A stretch of 64,000 nt of DNA from Zygnema cylindricum (GCA_037447655.1 JBBHKE010001056.1:45055-109054), one strand, 5' to 3'. Positions 24,030-35,332 are shown, counted from the stretch's first letter. A program made the numbers and translations. Notes: generated by a model not told the origin, from the letters alone.

Positions 24030-25850
24030 GTCAATTCAGAAGAGTGACCCTAAGTGACACGTGTAAATTAGTCTTTTTTTTATGTTGTTTATTATAACTT
24101 ATAGATACAACAGCTTTTTCAAAATATTTTAAACTAAATTTAAGGTTTGGTTTTCATTTTGAGCTTCCGACACAAATTTTTGATAATCCATAGGTGTGTT
24201 TTCAAGTTTCGGCACTACTGAAGTATTTTGTTGAACATTTAATTTATAAGTTCATTTCTTTTTTGTCTCTCTTTAGGAAGTATCTGTAATTCATCAGTTG
24301 GTATTTTTCATTTTCAACTTTGAAGACATTTATTTCACCGCTCGGCTTTCTACCCTTTTTTTGTTTTGAGAATAAGCGTGCATTAACCATTACTGACATT
24401 ATTCCTGACCCTTACTGCTTTGTAATGGTGACATATATAGATTTTATGAAGATGAGTATCATCGTTTTTCAGATGAACTTAAAACGTTCTCGAGCATTTG
24501 GCACATAGGTAAAGTGCATGGATGTTTTAAAAAACAAATGTTGTTTTAACATAATTCATTTATTTTTTTGTTTTGATCGACCTGTTTTAAACCAATTATG
24601 TGGCTCGCGCCTAATCTAGAGTTAACCCTTGATTTTCGGTTTGTTTTGAAAAGTTACATTTCATGATGCAAACATGTTAACAAAAGTTAAAGAATTGTTT
24701 TTCATATATATTTTCGTTAGATACGAGAAAAATCAAGACAAAATTTTCTTTAGTTGACTTCCCGTTAATTCCTATATGCCTAGGTCTATGTCATGAAATG
24801 AAACATAAGGGCACATTAAGCTTGTCATTTCAAACTTTCAACAATAATTGCGATGACCCCCTCCAAATTTGTAGGTACTTTTACCCCATTGTACTATAGG
24901 CGTTACCTTGAAATGGTCAAACTTTTTTGTGCCCAAAGGGATATGGCCTCTTAACTATAATTACCAGATTTTCTAAACTCTGACAAGTTCTCACTCGTTA
25001 TCTTCGACGCTGCACTATTTTCCTTTAAAAAAAGGGACTGTCGTAATGACAATTGAAACGAAAAAAAAAAAAATTGCAAGTTCCGTATCATTTTTCCCCA
25101 TCACGACTTGTCCTCTTTTCGTGAGGTAATATCAGTTTTCCCAACTTATCCCTAATGTTGAAATTTTACAACCTACACATATTTTAGATGTTATATGTCA
25201 CCTCTTAACATCTTTACCACCTACTTCAATTTTTGTTCATCACTCTAATTTCAATTAAGTACATTGCACGAGCTACGCAAGTACTTTCCAGAACCGAAAT
25301 CGTAAATAAATGGTAACAACATATTTCCACAAGTGGCCCAAAATGAGCCACGTTAACTATTCAATGTACTTAAATCTGATAAATTTAATTCACTACAAAA
25401 ATGTACTGTACTGTATTTATCTTATTTAGTGCGTACGTTATCTATGTACGAAATTCCAAGGCACAGCGGAACGTGCATCTGTACCACAAACAAGACCTTG
25501 TGAGAATGTCGGTGCGGACTGCCAATGATTGGCCGCTGGCCCTCCCGAAACAGCTTTGCCCGTAGCATTACGGGGAGGATTCTGCGAGCTTTCCGGTGTA
25601 CGGCCAAATGATTGTTTTCGACATCCGAGGGTTCTACGCATAGAAGAGAAAGAAGCTTTATTTCAAAAAGTGCGATGGAAAAAACCATCAAAGTACAAAG
25701 GGTTTCAAAAAAGGGGAAAAAAACGCTTAGTGCTAAAAAATAGCCAAAGGAAACTAAGGAAAAGAAAACATGTGAAAACACCAAATCAAACTAGAAAAAC
25801 TGCCAAAAACAAACAAATTTACTAAAGATGACACTATACAAGTTGACTAC
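24030..25850. other. Intergenic DNA, possible 3' LTR at its right end
   Basis: AT-rich, with no exon or RNA gene recognised. The part from about 25430 to 25850 borders the gypsy polypurine tract and is where a 3' LTR should sit (it would begin TGTAGTCAAC at 25851 on the minus strand). I could not find a matching LTR on the other side of the element, so this is unproven. Confidence 0.35.
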
Positions 25851-25860
25851 ACCTATAATT

Positions 25861-25875
25861 CCCCCCCCTAGCTCT
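25861..25875 (-). other. Candidate polypurine tract of the gypsy element
   Basis: The minus strand reads AAAGAGCTAGGGGGGGGAA just downstream of the end of pol, the expected site for plus-strand priming. Confidence 0.5.
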
Positions 25876-25912
25876 TTAACCTGCGGAGGAGCTAGTAAAA
25901 ACCGTTGGCAGC

Positions 25913-26494
25913 TCACGACAACCAATTGCAAAACCAGTGGCCAGCCGGCACAGTCGTCAATGGAGGAACTAAGCACTCTATGTGGAACCCTTGGTTACAA
26001 TGGTCGCACAAGAGCATAGAAGTCTCGCCGTTTGCTCGCCTGCAAATAGTACATTCCGTCGCCTCTATGATTGGCATCCTCATCGGATCCATATCCTGAG
26101 ACAAATCTGGTAAATAGCAAGGTGTAAAGTTCTTTGAATGCTCTCGAACTATCCTTGTATCCGCACCCTGCAAACCCAACATCCCATTAGCATCCATTTC
26201 CACCACACGAAGAATGTGTGGTGAAACATCCATGTACAAAGTGTCGAAAGATTGTCGTCGGAGGAACACGTAATCTCCGACCCGATAAGATTTCTGTTGA
26301 GTCTTGTAACTGCCACTTCGCATGGTGGTAAAGCGCAAATTATCCCGATGTTGGGCAATCTGCAAATTATCAAAAGCCATGGGCATCTCACGAGCGAAAA
26401 GCAAAGCACGGCGAGTTAGTTCTTCTAAGAATATGGTATCAGACATTAGAGGCAAAGGTAAACTTGCGGCTAACTGAATATTCCGACCGAGCAA
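25913..26494 (-). pseudogene. Integrase C-terminal region with GPY-like module and PHD finger
   Basis: The middle (YRVGDYVFLRR ... HILRVVEMD) has the look of a Ty3 integrase C-terminal GPY/F module. The last 46 codons (26053-25916) fit a PHD finger: C-x2-C-x11-C-x2-C-x4-H-x2-C-x14-C, with the hallmark LLCDHCNQGFHIEC and the Trp two residues before the seventh ligand (HWFC). The eighth ligand is missing: Leu lies where the last Cys is expected and a stop follows soon after, but a Cys codon lies just out of frame, suggesting a recent frameshift. PHD fingers typically read histone H3 tails, so a role in target choice for integration is an inference. Chromodomain was considered and not seen. Confidence 0.75.
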
Positions 26495-26500
26495 GGGTTC

Positions 26501-27168
26501 TCAACCGAAGAGAAAATAGTACGAGCAAAAATTAGCCAAACTAGCTTGTACGGACATCCGGTATCCCATGGTGATATAGCCTAAGGATTCATCGCAGACG
26601 GAGATGTGTTTCTCCAAACAATGCTTTCGGAGAGCACGCTTAAACGTTTGGACAGCTCTTTTCGCAAAGCCATCGGCTTGTGGGTGATCACGGCTCGTCC
26701 GGCGATGATCAATTAAAGCTTCATTCAACATCTTTTGAAATTCCCCTCGGAACTCCGTACCCTGGTCCGTGAGAACCTCCGCAGGAGCACCATAACGCAT
26801 TAGAACGTGCTCTTTAAAAGCAGCGGTGGTCAATTTAGCGGTCTTGTGGGGAAGAGCGACCACCTCTACCCACTTGCTCAAATTTTCATTAGTGTCATGA
26901 TGTATTGTTTCCCTGTTCTAGATAAGGGAAACGGTACGGCGAGATCCACGGACCAGCGATAAAACAATCGTCTGATAGGTTATGGTTGTAGAGACACCTG
27001 CCGATTAGAGAAAGAGGTGCGTAGTCGGTCGCATGTGAGGCATTTGTGGAGAATGGCCGCCACATCGGCTTGCATTCCGGACCACCAAAAGTTTGCCTGT
27101 ACAAGGCTCAAAGTATGCTTGGTCCCATAATGGCCAAGCTCGGTATGTATCTGCTCAATCAAAGACAA
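26501..27168 (-). pseudogene. Gypsy integrase, zinc-binding and catalytic core
   Basis: The HHCC module reads HTELGHYGTKHTLSL ... CLTCDRLR (27168-26980). After frameshifts the core shows the first Asp in SVDLAVPFPLSRTGKQY (near 26945), then SKWVEVVALPHKTAKL and the second Asp in VLTDQGTEF (26765-26767). At the third catalytic position, 35 residues later in HPQADGFAKRAVQTF, there is Lys (26660-26662) where the family has Glu. The protein would therefore be inactive even without the frameshifts. Confidence 0.85.
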
Positions 27169-27379
27169 GTGCTAAGTTAGCCGAGAACATGCCGATGACC
27201 GCTATCCGCCGGCAACCGAACTAAAGATCTGCCGTGCCACAGATAATTTTTGGCTCGTTTCTTTACTTGGTCTTCCTCCTCCGCGGTAGTACCAGGCCGA
27301 AAGGTTTGAGAGGAGAGGAAGAGGATTAATGGGCCATCGCGCTACGGATCTGTGGCCGGCTGAGGGTGAGGAATAGAAG

Positions 27380-27720
27380 AGAGAAAGTAAGTGATATAGG
27401 AACCACCCGACACGGCCGATACCTCGTCCCCGTCGAAATCTTACCAGACACCGTTATCAATGGTCCAAGGTAGTGGATTCCGAGAAATCCTGTCGGCGTT
27501 CAATCTTAACAAACCGGGCGATGAATGATCTCCACGTCATACTTTTTTAAAATGAAAACCCATCGGGCAAGCTTCCCTGAAAGCTTATCGTTGGTCATCA
27601 ACCAATGAAGGGGTTGATGGTCAGTTAGGAGCGTGAATGGCTTGCCGTAAAGATAATGTTGAAAATGAACAATACCCCATACCGCGGCGAGATATTCACC
27701 CTCGTAATGTAATTAGATTC
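27380..27720 (-). pseudogene. Gypsy RNase H
   Basis: Continuous minus-strand translation gives YEGEYLAAVWGIVHFQHYL, then FTLLTDHQPLHWLM, LARWVFILKKYDVEIIHRPG and NADRISRNPLP. These are the canonical C-terminal blocks of Ty3/gypsy RNase H (TDHxxL, W, HxPGxxNxxADxLSR). The N-terminal portion toward the RT is scrambled. Confidence 0.8.
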
Positions 27721-27971
27721 AGCTCGAATATTGCTCCGGCTGGCGTATACCACTACGTATTCCTCTCTATTCAACTCTCTTTGCGTTAAAGTGGTCTGAA
27801 TATTTGTGTGCTTGGGTGGCGCTTATTCAGCGGGAAAGTAGAAGGGGAAAATATTATCCTAGAGGCTTTACATAGGCTGCTCATTCTGTGGGTCAATGGA
27901 GACCACAGAATTTCAGAAACGCTTCTACTTAGGCGGGTCCCCAAAAAAAAGGCACTTCTTTTTTGAGAAGG

Positions 27972-28933
27972 TCATTGAGAGGAGAAGCGATCGTGCTTAA
28001 ATTTCATCACAAAACGACGGTAATAATTGGCTAGTCCGAGGAAAGCCCTCAAACTAGTGAGATCGGTGGGAGCCGGCAATTTGGTGATCGCCTCTACTTT
28101 AGCTTCCAAGGGGGTGATGCCCTTAGCCGAAATAAAATGGACGAGATAAGGCACTCACTCCGCACCAAAAGTACACTTGGCTGGGTGACACTTTAGTTCG
28201 ACTTTCTTCAATTGGGTAAGAACCCACTCAATGTGGCGAGCGTGCTCCTCCACAGTGGCGGAAGTGATTATCAAGTCATCAATGTGGCACCGAGCGAATT
28301 TACATCCACCCAGCACCGAATCCATGAAATTTTGGAACACGGCTGGCGCGTTTTTAAGACCGAAGGGCATGACTGCCCATTCCCACCGACCATCACTGCC
28401 CCAAAAGCCAGTTTTATGCCTATCTTTTTCCCTGATTTTAATCTGGTTAAATCCTTTTCGTAAGTCAAAGATGCTAAAGAACTTCGCACTACCTACATGG
28501 TCGAATATTTCCTTAGTTAGCGGCATTGGGTGGCGGTCTTCAACTGTGCGTGCATTGAGCTCTAGACCCCACACATTCTTCGCTCACTAAAATTTCTGTC
28601 GGAGTCTTTCTTCCTAGGCATGACTGTGGGGGCGGCAAAGGTGGAATCTGACCGGTAAATAAGACCAGCTTCTTCTAATTTTGCGCATCTTTTGTCCACC
28701 ATCTCCCATTCCACCTCCGAGAGACGGTGTTTCGGCTCAAAGATAGGTCGATCATCTTCAAGGTCAATTGACATCTTGTAAGTGGAATGGCTTCTTAGGT
28801 CATTCATGGAGAAAGCAAACGCATCTATATGGCGGGTTACTGTGTCACTTAATAGTGCATGTTCCGCCGTTGTGAGACAAGAACTGAACTTCCATTTGGG
28901 CGTCTCAAGGCTCTTGATAGTGAAAGCTTCCAA
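27972..28933 (-). pseudogene. Gypsy reverse transcriptase
   Basis: From 28933: the N-terminal RT region with EPKHRLSEVEWEMVDK and GLIYRSDSTFAAP. After a one-base shift near 28570: LNARTVEDRHPMPL, FFSIFDLRKGFNQIKI, WAVMPFGLKNAPAVFQNFMD, and the active-site box as HIDDLII (28275-28286; most elements have YxDD). After an in-frame TGA at 28155-28157: VPYLVHFISAKGI and RAFLGLANYYRRF. The blocks are in the right order with Ty3/gypsy spacing. Confidence 0.9.
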
Positions 28934-29279
28934 GGCCTGAGCAAATGCAATTTGCTCATCGGCGATAAGGGAGTGGCCTATCTTGTATTCTACCGGGATC
29001 TGCTAGAGGCAGTTCACCCAGTGGTGCCAACCATGTGTCTGAAATGGAACTGTCTAGTGTGGTGTTGGACCGGGAAACGATGTAATTGTGGATTGAACGG
29101 CTGTATAGGCCGGGATTGCCCAAGACGTATGACTGAGGTTGTGGAAATCAAAGATGGAGGTGTCCGTAACCGCAAGTGTGAGAGAAAGGAAGTGAAAAAT
29201 CTGAAATGGATTTCCCTTGAGACTAGGAGAGGTGCGAGAAGAAACAAATCGTGAAGGAGCCGCCGTATTCCCCCCCCAA

Positions 29280-30330
29280 GATGGTTGCACAGGGTGATTC
29301 TGTGCGTAGCGACTAGCTGCAAGGCCGAGACTTGAGATAAATGATAAAGACTGAGTATCCATGACCCTACCCAACAAAGTGCAACGCTATCTATCCGTAA
29401 GGCCGGGGGCCGCAGTAATGCTTGGAATAAAATGCATGAGATGCTCCCGTTTTGTGGCCGTAGGCTCCTCTAACTCTCCAGTGACATTATTTTGGAGCAT
29501 GCTTGGACCGTGATGAGAGTATTCATGGGAAATAGGGTCTGACACTAAAGTAAGAAGGACCTTGATCGGCTGGCCAAGTACATTAATGTTGTAATTTGGA
29601 GGGTAATCAGTTTGGACACATGATTGGACTTGGTGAAAGGGTAGCAAAGCGGTCGTAATCTCTGTAGTGGGAGGTCTTACAAACTAATAGCCTCACGAAG
29701 ACGACCAACATCGATTAGGTTCGTCCATTTGGAACGAACCCGATGTGCCAGGACCCATGCTGAGCGGCATCTATAATTAGCGGGGTTCCAATATGGGCTT
29801 ATACTCAGCCAAAATTGTAGGCCGAGGATTATTATAAAAGGCGACGTTCTCTAAAATGTATCCGATAGGCTTGGCCATGGTTTGAAGAAAATGAAGGACC
29901 CTTAAAAGCTCAAAAAACAATTTGGTACGAAGATCCGCTAAACAAGACCTTTGCCGCCCGAGACATGCCTTGACACTCCCACCCTCTGAAAACAAGGTCT
30001 ATCGGTTTCACATCCTGTAGATGATGATTACTAAGGATGCGGATGTCTTGTGGAAGAGCACTGTGCATGTGTAGAAAGGCTGACTTTGGAAACAACTGTG
30101 GATACTGTGAATGCAAGAGATTACAGTGGTGCAATTGTGCTTTTCTAGCTAATGCATCAATTCTACAGCATAGTAGTGGTGGATGAGGAGACCATTCCGT
30201 AAACAAGACAATAGTGAAGTTTCGATCCCAGCGAATAGATCTAAAATAACGACCCCGTCCGTATGAGGACTCAGCTCTACGGGCTTCCAACTGATAGGAA
30301 AGAAACCTGAAAGATCGGTTGCAACAATGG
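29280..30330 (-). pseudogene. Cytosine-5 DNA methyltransferase domain inside the gypsy element
   Basis: C5 methyltransferase motifs occur in canonical order across three reading frames. Motif I: VVILDLFAGIETSLL (about 30250-30215), the SAM-binding start. Then IDALARKAQLHH and ALPQDIRIL. Motif IV: IDLVFRGWECQGMSRA (around 29980), where the Cys before Gln is the catalytic nucleophile and Glu replaces the usual Pro. Then LADLRTKLFFELLRVLHFL. Motif VI: PIGYILENVAFY (29843-29851 codes ENV). Motif VIII: AHRVRSKWTNLIDVGRLREA (about 29690-29750). The C-terminal part has LEEPTATKREHLMHF and, after an in-frame TAG at 29387-29389, LLGRVMD (motif X-like). At least three frameshifts and one stop make it a pseudogene. 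It sits between the protease and RT of the same element, in the same orientation. By family it would methylate cytosine at C5. Confidence 0.88.
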
Positions 30331-30589
30331 GTATAGGAGGAATAGGCGCTAATGGAATAGATAATGTTGACTTATAAATATTGTCAAATGTGTGAGAATT
30401 GATAAAAAAACCCGGTTTCGCAAAGAGCTCAGGTAACGGAGAACTTTCATGTATAATTTTTTCAGCCGAAAGAGAGTAGAAAATTTCCTCCCCAACGGAG
30501 TTCCCCAAAAATGCTAGAAGAGCCGTAGCCGAGTGAGCCATAGTGGGCAAAGGTCGGCGAGCTGAATTGCGAAGGATGCAGATTTTGCG

Positions 30590-30930
30590 TTTCGGAAAGT
30601 GTGATGGTCGGTAGGAGAATATTTGGTCGTGAATGTCCACGCCACCGCCAATACGGAATATAACGTCTTGACCCACCAAACACTCATAGTCGTCACATTT
30701 AGTGACCAATGCTCTAACGACAATTTCAACGTACTTATTTCCGGTTCCTTTGTGAAACCGAAAGATGAGCGGGTCCTTTGTGATTCTGAGGACCGGCTCT
30801 GTGGTCCCAACCGAAGTAAGAATGCGGGAAGCGGTTGCCTGAAGCTTGTCTGCTGTCAGACTAAGCTTGAGTGCCAACCCGGATCCGAGGATCACAGGTT
30901 TGGCCCCGGTTTCCATGAGTGGAAGAGTGT
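30590..30930 (-). pseudogene. Gypsy retropepsin-like protease
   Basis: From 30916 the frame gives METGAKPVILGSGLALKLSL, followed about 60 residues later by ECLVGQDVIF. These match the DTGA ... and VLG(x)D blocks of gypsy proteases. The catalytic Asp is replaced by Glu (GAA at 30911-30913). The frame continues without a break into the methyltransferase up to 30149, evidence that both were parts of one polyprotein. Confidence 0.7.
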
Positions 30931-31125
30931 GGTGAACACCGTTCGGTGAGAATGATCCCCGAAAGTTATCAAGGAAACTGATTTAGGGATCAAGATTAGG
31001 ACGCTCTTCCGTAGTAACCAGTTGAACTGCTAAGAGATTGCGGTTTAGCTACAGAGCCCTCAAAGCAGTTGCAGCTACGACCTCATCAACGAAAGGAAGG
31101 GCTTTCGGTACATCCTCCAACATCG

Positions 31126-32817
31126 CTAAAAAATACTTAAACACTCCTTCACCCGATGAGCCTCATTAATAATGATGTCCAATATGGTAAGGGCCTCTGC
31201 TGCGATGGTAAGAGCGGTTTCAGGTAGGGAAGGCAGAGGCTCTTGTGCAAATGAGAGTGGGACACGAGAATTTTGTAATTTGCTCACTCGGTTATGGTTT
31301 GCTGAGTCCTTTTCAAATGTGGCCACCCGTTGTTGGACGGTGGAATCGCGAAAGGTTTGCCCGGCCAACGACGGCATGTGGACAACGGTTTTAGCCATCC
31401 CAATAAACTGGGGTTTCATTTTTGCCATGAAAGCTGCAAATTGTTTTTTCATCATGTACGCCATTGTGGCTTGAAACTCGGCCTTCTCTCTCTCTCTACG
31501 AGAGATCTTAAGAGGAGCTTCCTCTTTCCTGGTCTCCTTAGGTAGAGTGACTGGTTTCGCGGAACGGGCTAGAATTCCCCAATTCTTTATTTGATTTTCA
31601 TAAGTGTAGTTAGGGTCCTTAATGTGGCACCGATTGACATAATGTCCTTTCTCGTGGCAATGAGTGCAAGTGGCTGCCTTGTCTGAACACATGCGCGCAT
31701 CGTGCCCGGTTCTTCCACATCAGAAGCACATGCGATCACTAGGACTAACTGGAGGAGTTCCCATGGCTGGCGTCTTTTGGGGCCTAAATGGAGGCCATGG
31801 GTTTTTAGGTGGAGTAGGAGATGGATTAAATGGTTCACTATGAGGAGGTTAGGACGTGTCCCACCAAGATGTTTGCATCTCATACTCTATAGTATATCGA
31901 GTCGCTTACTGAAATGTGAATTTAAGTCCATACATCTAACTTAGGTGGTTTTGAATAAACCTCTTTGATGGACTTGGAAACTATCCCACAAATTTTTGGA
32001 CAGCCTCCGCATCGGACATGAGGTTCGGTAATGCTTCTCGCAAAGTTTCCATTCGGGCTCGTAAGGCGGGCGCGGTTTCGCCCGTCCTACGCTCGAAGTT
32101 CATCTACTCTTTGATTTGATCCAGATTTGGCATCCGGTACTCCTCTTGGAGGATGTCAAACATGATTGAGAGAGGGTCACGTAAATGAATGGTTCCCGCC
32201 GCTCTTGCTAAGACCGCTGCAAGAGTAGCCACCGCACACTGATGCGGAACCTCAGGGATAGCAGGATACAACTCATCTTCGTTAAAATCAAATACCGCCG
32301 GTTTTGCGTCCTAGTATGGGATATCCATTTGGCCGAGGACTTTTGGTAACCATGCAAAGGGAGCCACGTACTCTGTCATCTCAAGAACATCTTCGTACTT
32401 GCGAGTGAAGAGAGTGAGGGCCGTACCACGTAGGTATCGACAGAAAAGGGAAAAGGCGACACAAAAGGCAAACCTATCCTGATATCTAAATGCTAAATCC
32501 CTCATTTGTGTGTCGTATAACATCCGGAAATGCGATAAAGACATGGTGTCTTTTAATCTAGAAAAGCAGAATTGCATCCTACCCATGGATCCCTCGGTAT
32601 AGGAAGCCATGTCGTAAAGAGGGGGATGAGCCGGTTGTGCCAAAATTGGGCTTGCACAAAACATACGAGTGTGAGTTGGAAAGGTTTCCTCTAGAAAGTC
32701 TTCTTCAGTTCCCTCTAGGTATGACCTAGATGAAACCGAGGATAATGATGACATAGAGGGGAGACCAAACCGCACTGATGGCGATATGCAATCCACAATT
32801 TGATCGGATGTGGTCAA
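31126..32817 (-). pseudogene. Gypsy gag with two CCHC zinc knuckles
   Basis: From 32817 an N-terminal region is followed by the helical capsid-like part (FCFSRLKDTMSLSHFRML, VPHQCAVATLAAVLARA, LRDPLSIMFDILQEEYRM). It is interrupted by in-frame TAG codons at 32311-32313 and at two further points before 31980, but otherwise stays in one frame. A Pro-rich linker leads to two knuckles near 31620-31730: CF(stop)CGRTGHDARMC and CTHCHEKGHYVNRC, the first holding an in-frame TGA. A Lys/Glu-rich tail with AYMMKKQFAAFMAKMK follows to 31126. Assignment as gag rests on the knuckles and on position before the protease. Confidence 0.75.
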
Positions 32818-33523
32818 TGATTTGGGAAAATCCGAAAGATTTAACTGCGAAAGACGATACAGTGTACCACCTCAGGTGGACCAAGAAAAATAAGGAAGGT
32901 TATCCCAATGTGTGGGCATAAACCAAAGAGAAAACCCTGACTACAATATTGAAATGTTTTGTACAACCTAACCGAGGTGGAACACGTGTTAGACCAATCC
33001 ACTCGTCCAGTCAACACACTCAGTCACTATCAAGACCCGCTGGTCATATCTGGTCATATCTAGGAAGAAGCCAGTTTACCAAAATCTTTACCTTGCAAAC
33101 AATTGGCAAGGCTAAAAATCCATATCTATAAAAACAAGAAAATTGTATCCAGGCACCCTTGGGTGCAGATCTACAATAACACAGCCGAGAAAAGGTCTAC
33201 ATACTGCCACTCACGACAAGATCTAGCAAGAAATCCCACTCCAAATAGTCACCCAAAAAACCTAGGCCACTTAGGGCCAGATAGCATGCATGGAAAGGAA
33301 GAAAATGCAAATGCACAATAAGTAAGGTTCACGATGGAACCACTCCACACCGATCCCATACACGAATGTCCACGCTCAATCGAAAGGCTCTTGCACCCGC
33401 GAGGCATCGACTACTTACAGACACCTTTAGTACTCTGGTGAGCACTAAGGGTGAACTGAACTTGTTCGAAGCAAGTCGGGTTTTCCAAGGCCCCCTAAGA
33501 TAAATTTCGCTTTACCAAATTCG

Positions 33524-33541
33524 CTCTAAGCAGTGTCGCCA
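33524..33541 (-). other. Candidate primer binding site of the gypsy element
   Basis: The minus strand reads TGGCGACACTGCTTAGAG about 700 nt upstream of gag. Plant gypsy elements often begin their internal region with TGGCGA- or TGGCGC-type sites. The matching tRNA was not identified. Confidence 0.35.
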
Positions 33542-33779
33542 AATTAACCTTACGCGAGACCCTTCATGCCGTGAAGACGTGGTTGGTGGAATGTTAGGGG
33601 ACCAAAAGGAAGGGAAAAAAGAAAGAGTTCGGTGGGAGAAAGATAACCAATAAGACACACAAATACGATAAATAGAGAAAGTGTGTTAGAATAAAGTTGG
33701 AGGCCGCTCAAACTCCAAATATACAGCCTAACTCGTGACCACAATAATCCAAAGCCAGCAGCCAAACCTAATTTCACTT

Positions 33780-33990
33780 GGAAAACCCTAATTCCAAAGC
33801 CAAACCCTAATTCTAGACGGCCAAAACTCCAAATTTGCAGCCAAGGAATAGAAGGGTACCGACCTAAGGACTAGAATCAAAAGGAAAAAACCCTAAATCT
33901 GCTGCAACCCTAATTCTGCAGCTTAAACCCTAATTTCGCCGCCAAACCCTAATTCTGCAGATTAACCCTAAAATTCTGACACCAAATCAG
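33780..33990 (-). repeat. Telo-box-rich degenerate repeat (AAACCCTAATTCTGCAG type)
   Basis: About seven copies of AACCCTAA/AACCCTAATT alternate with CTGCAG-containing spacers. On the minus strand this is TTAGGGTT repeated upstream of the gypsy gag, in the position of a 5' LTR or leader. AAACCCTAA is the plant telo-box. Confidence 0.6.
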
Positions 33991-35332
33991 ACCTAAATCT
34001 GCAGACTAGAAATAGGTTGGCAACAAGATAGAAAATAAGGATTGCAAGAAATAAAGAACAAGAACAAAACAAAATGTTTTTTTTTTTTTATAAAATAAAA
34101 TTTATAATATTAATTATTTTTGTAATATTTTTATTTCAAAGCAAAAGTGAAAACGAAATGAAAATTGGAAAAAAAATAGAAGAGACCAAGCTATGAATTA
34201 AAACTGAAATTGAAAGGTGATATTTTTTTCTTTATAAAATAAATTTAATATTTTTAATAATTTTATTCAAATAAAAGCTTTTGAAAAATTAAAGCTTTTG
34301 AAATGTGAGGCTTTTGGACAAAAATACTAAACCTCAAAGTAGCCACTAGGCTCTTGGGTCTTCATTGTATTCTTTACAAGAGTTATCTCATAGGTAAGCA
34401 ACGAAGCAAAATAAATAGTTCCAACAAAAAACAAGGAAAACCCCTAATTTGGTCAAAATCCACTTCCCCACTCCCAACCGAAATGCAAACAAAACAAACA
34501 CAAACACTCCTAACCCCTCCGCTGCCCGTAGAAGGCACAGCCGGATCTAGATGCCTCTCCACCCGAACTTCATTCCACCACTTCCCAAAAATAACACAAG
34601 TTGGAGGGAAACCTTCCAAACTTGGCTTTGAGCCGTGTGGATTAAAGAGCGTGGGCAGAAATACAAGGTAAATGTTCTTAAACTATCCAGCCTCTATAGC
34701 TAGCTAGCAAAACAAGAGAGAAAAGTGGGCAATCCGTGAGAGAGAGAGCAAGAAAGAAGCTCAACCGCCAAGAGAAAATTCTTGTCCAAAAGCTAAATTC
34801 TGTGAGTATGAGAATTAGCCTAAGTAAGACTAAGCTAAGCATTACGCGAAAATAGCCTAAGTCTAGTCTACTTTACATGCATAAACCTAATTAAGATGTT
34901 GGCCAATATGCGGCCAACATCGTCTTTCCGAGGGTAAAAACCCTCCCTAACTAGATATGCGCGCGAAACTACATGGATTCGCGACTTAAATAAATACGAG
35001 GTATCGAAGCGTGGCCGATGCTACCAAAAATCGCGATTCGGCGCCAAACGATACTTCGCCTCGATACCCCAAAAATTGCGTGCATACGCACGAAACAAAA
35101 CATGTTGCACAAAATGAAACATATCGCCCGAAATATTCTCGAAAATCACGCCGCGTTGATACTCAAAAATCTTGTACCTTGAAAATAAACAAAACAAAAC
35201 GTGTGCACGAAATTAGTATGTATTTAATCGTACGCGAACGAAAATTGCATTCACATCATAAACACATGAACCGACGAAAACTCGCAGGTGCGAACGCAAA
35301 TTATGCACGCTTGCCAAAATCATGCGTGCATG
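33991..35332. other. No gene seen; A-rich DNA with one perfect hairpin
   Basis: AT-rich DNA without recognisable coding signal. At 34895-34921 there is a perfect 10-bp stem (GATGTTGGCC / GGCCAACATC) with a 7-nt loop. Part of this stretch may be the missing gypsy 5' LTR. Confidence 0.4.

Larger units (their letters stand above)
25850..33541 (-). mobile_element. Decayed Ty3/gypsy retrotransposon carrying a DNA methyltransferase and a PHD finger
   Basis: Minus-strand order: gag with CCHC knuckles (32817-31126), retropepsin (about 30930-30590), C5 DNA methyltransferase (about 30330-29280), reverse transcriptase (28933-27972), RNase H (about 27720-27380), integrase (27168-26501), and GPY-like region plus PHD finger (26494-25913). 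Integrase after RNase H makes it Ty3/gypsy, not copia. Many frameshifts and stops show it is dead. A C8 run preceded by A/G-rich sequence on the minus strand (25861-25875) is a plausible polypurine tract. TGGCGACACTGCTTAG at about 33526-33541 resembles the TGGCGA-type primer sites of plant gypsy elements. No LTR pair or target duplication was found, so the boundaries are approximate. Confidence 0.85.

Noticed and set aside
25430-25851. Gypsy LTR pair with 33542-34700
   Set aside because: No shared sequence was found between the two flanks, so neither side can be called an LTR with confidence.
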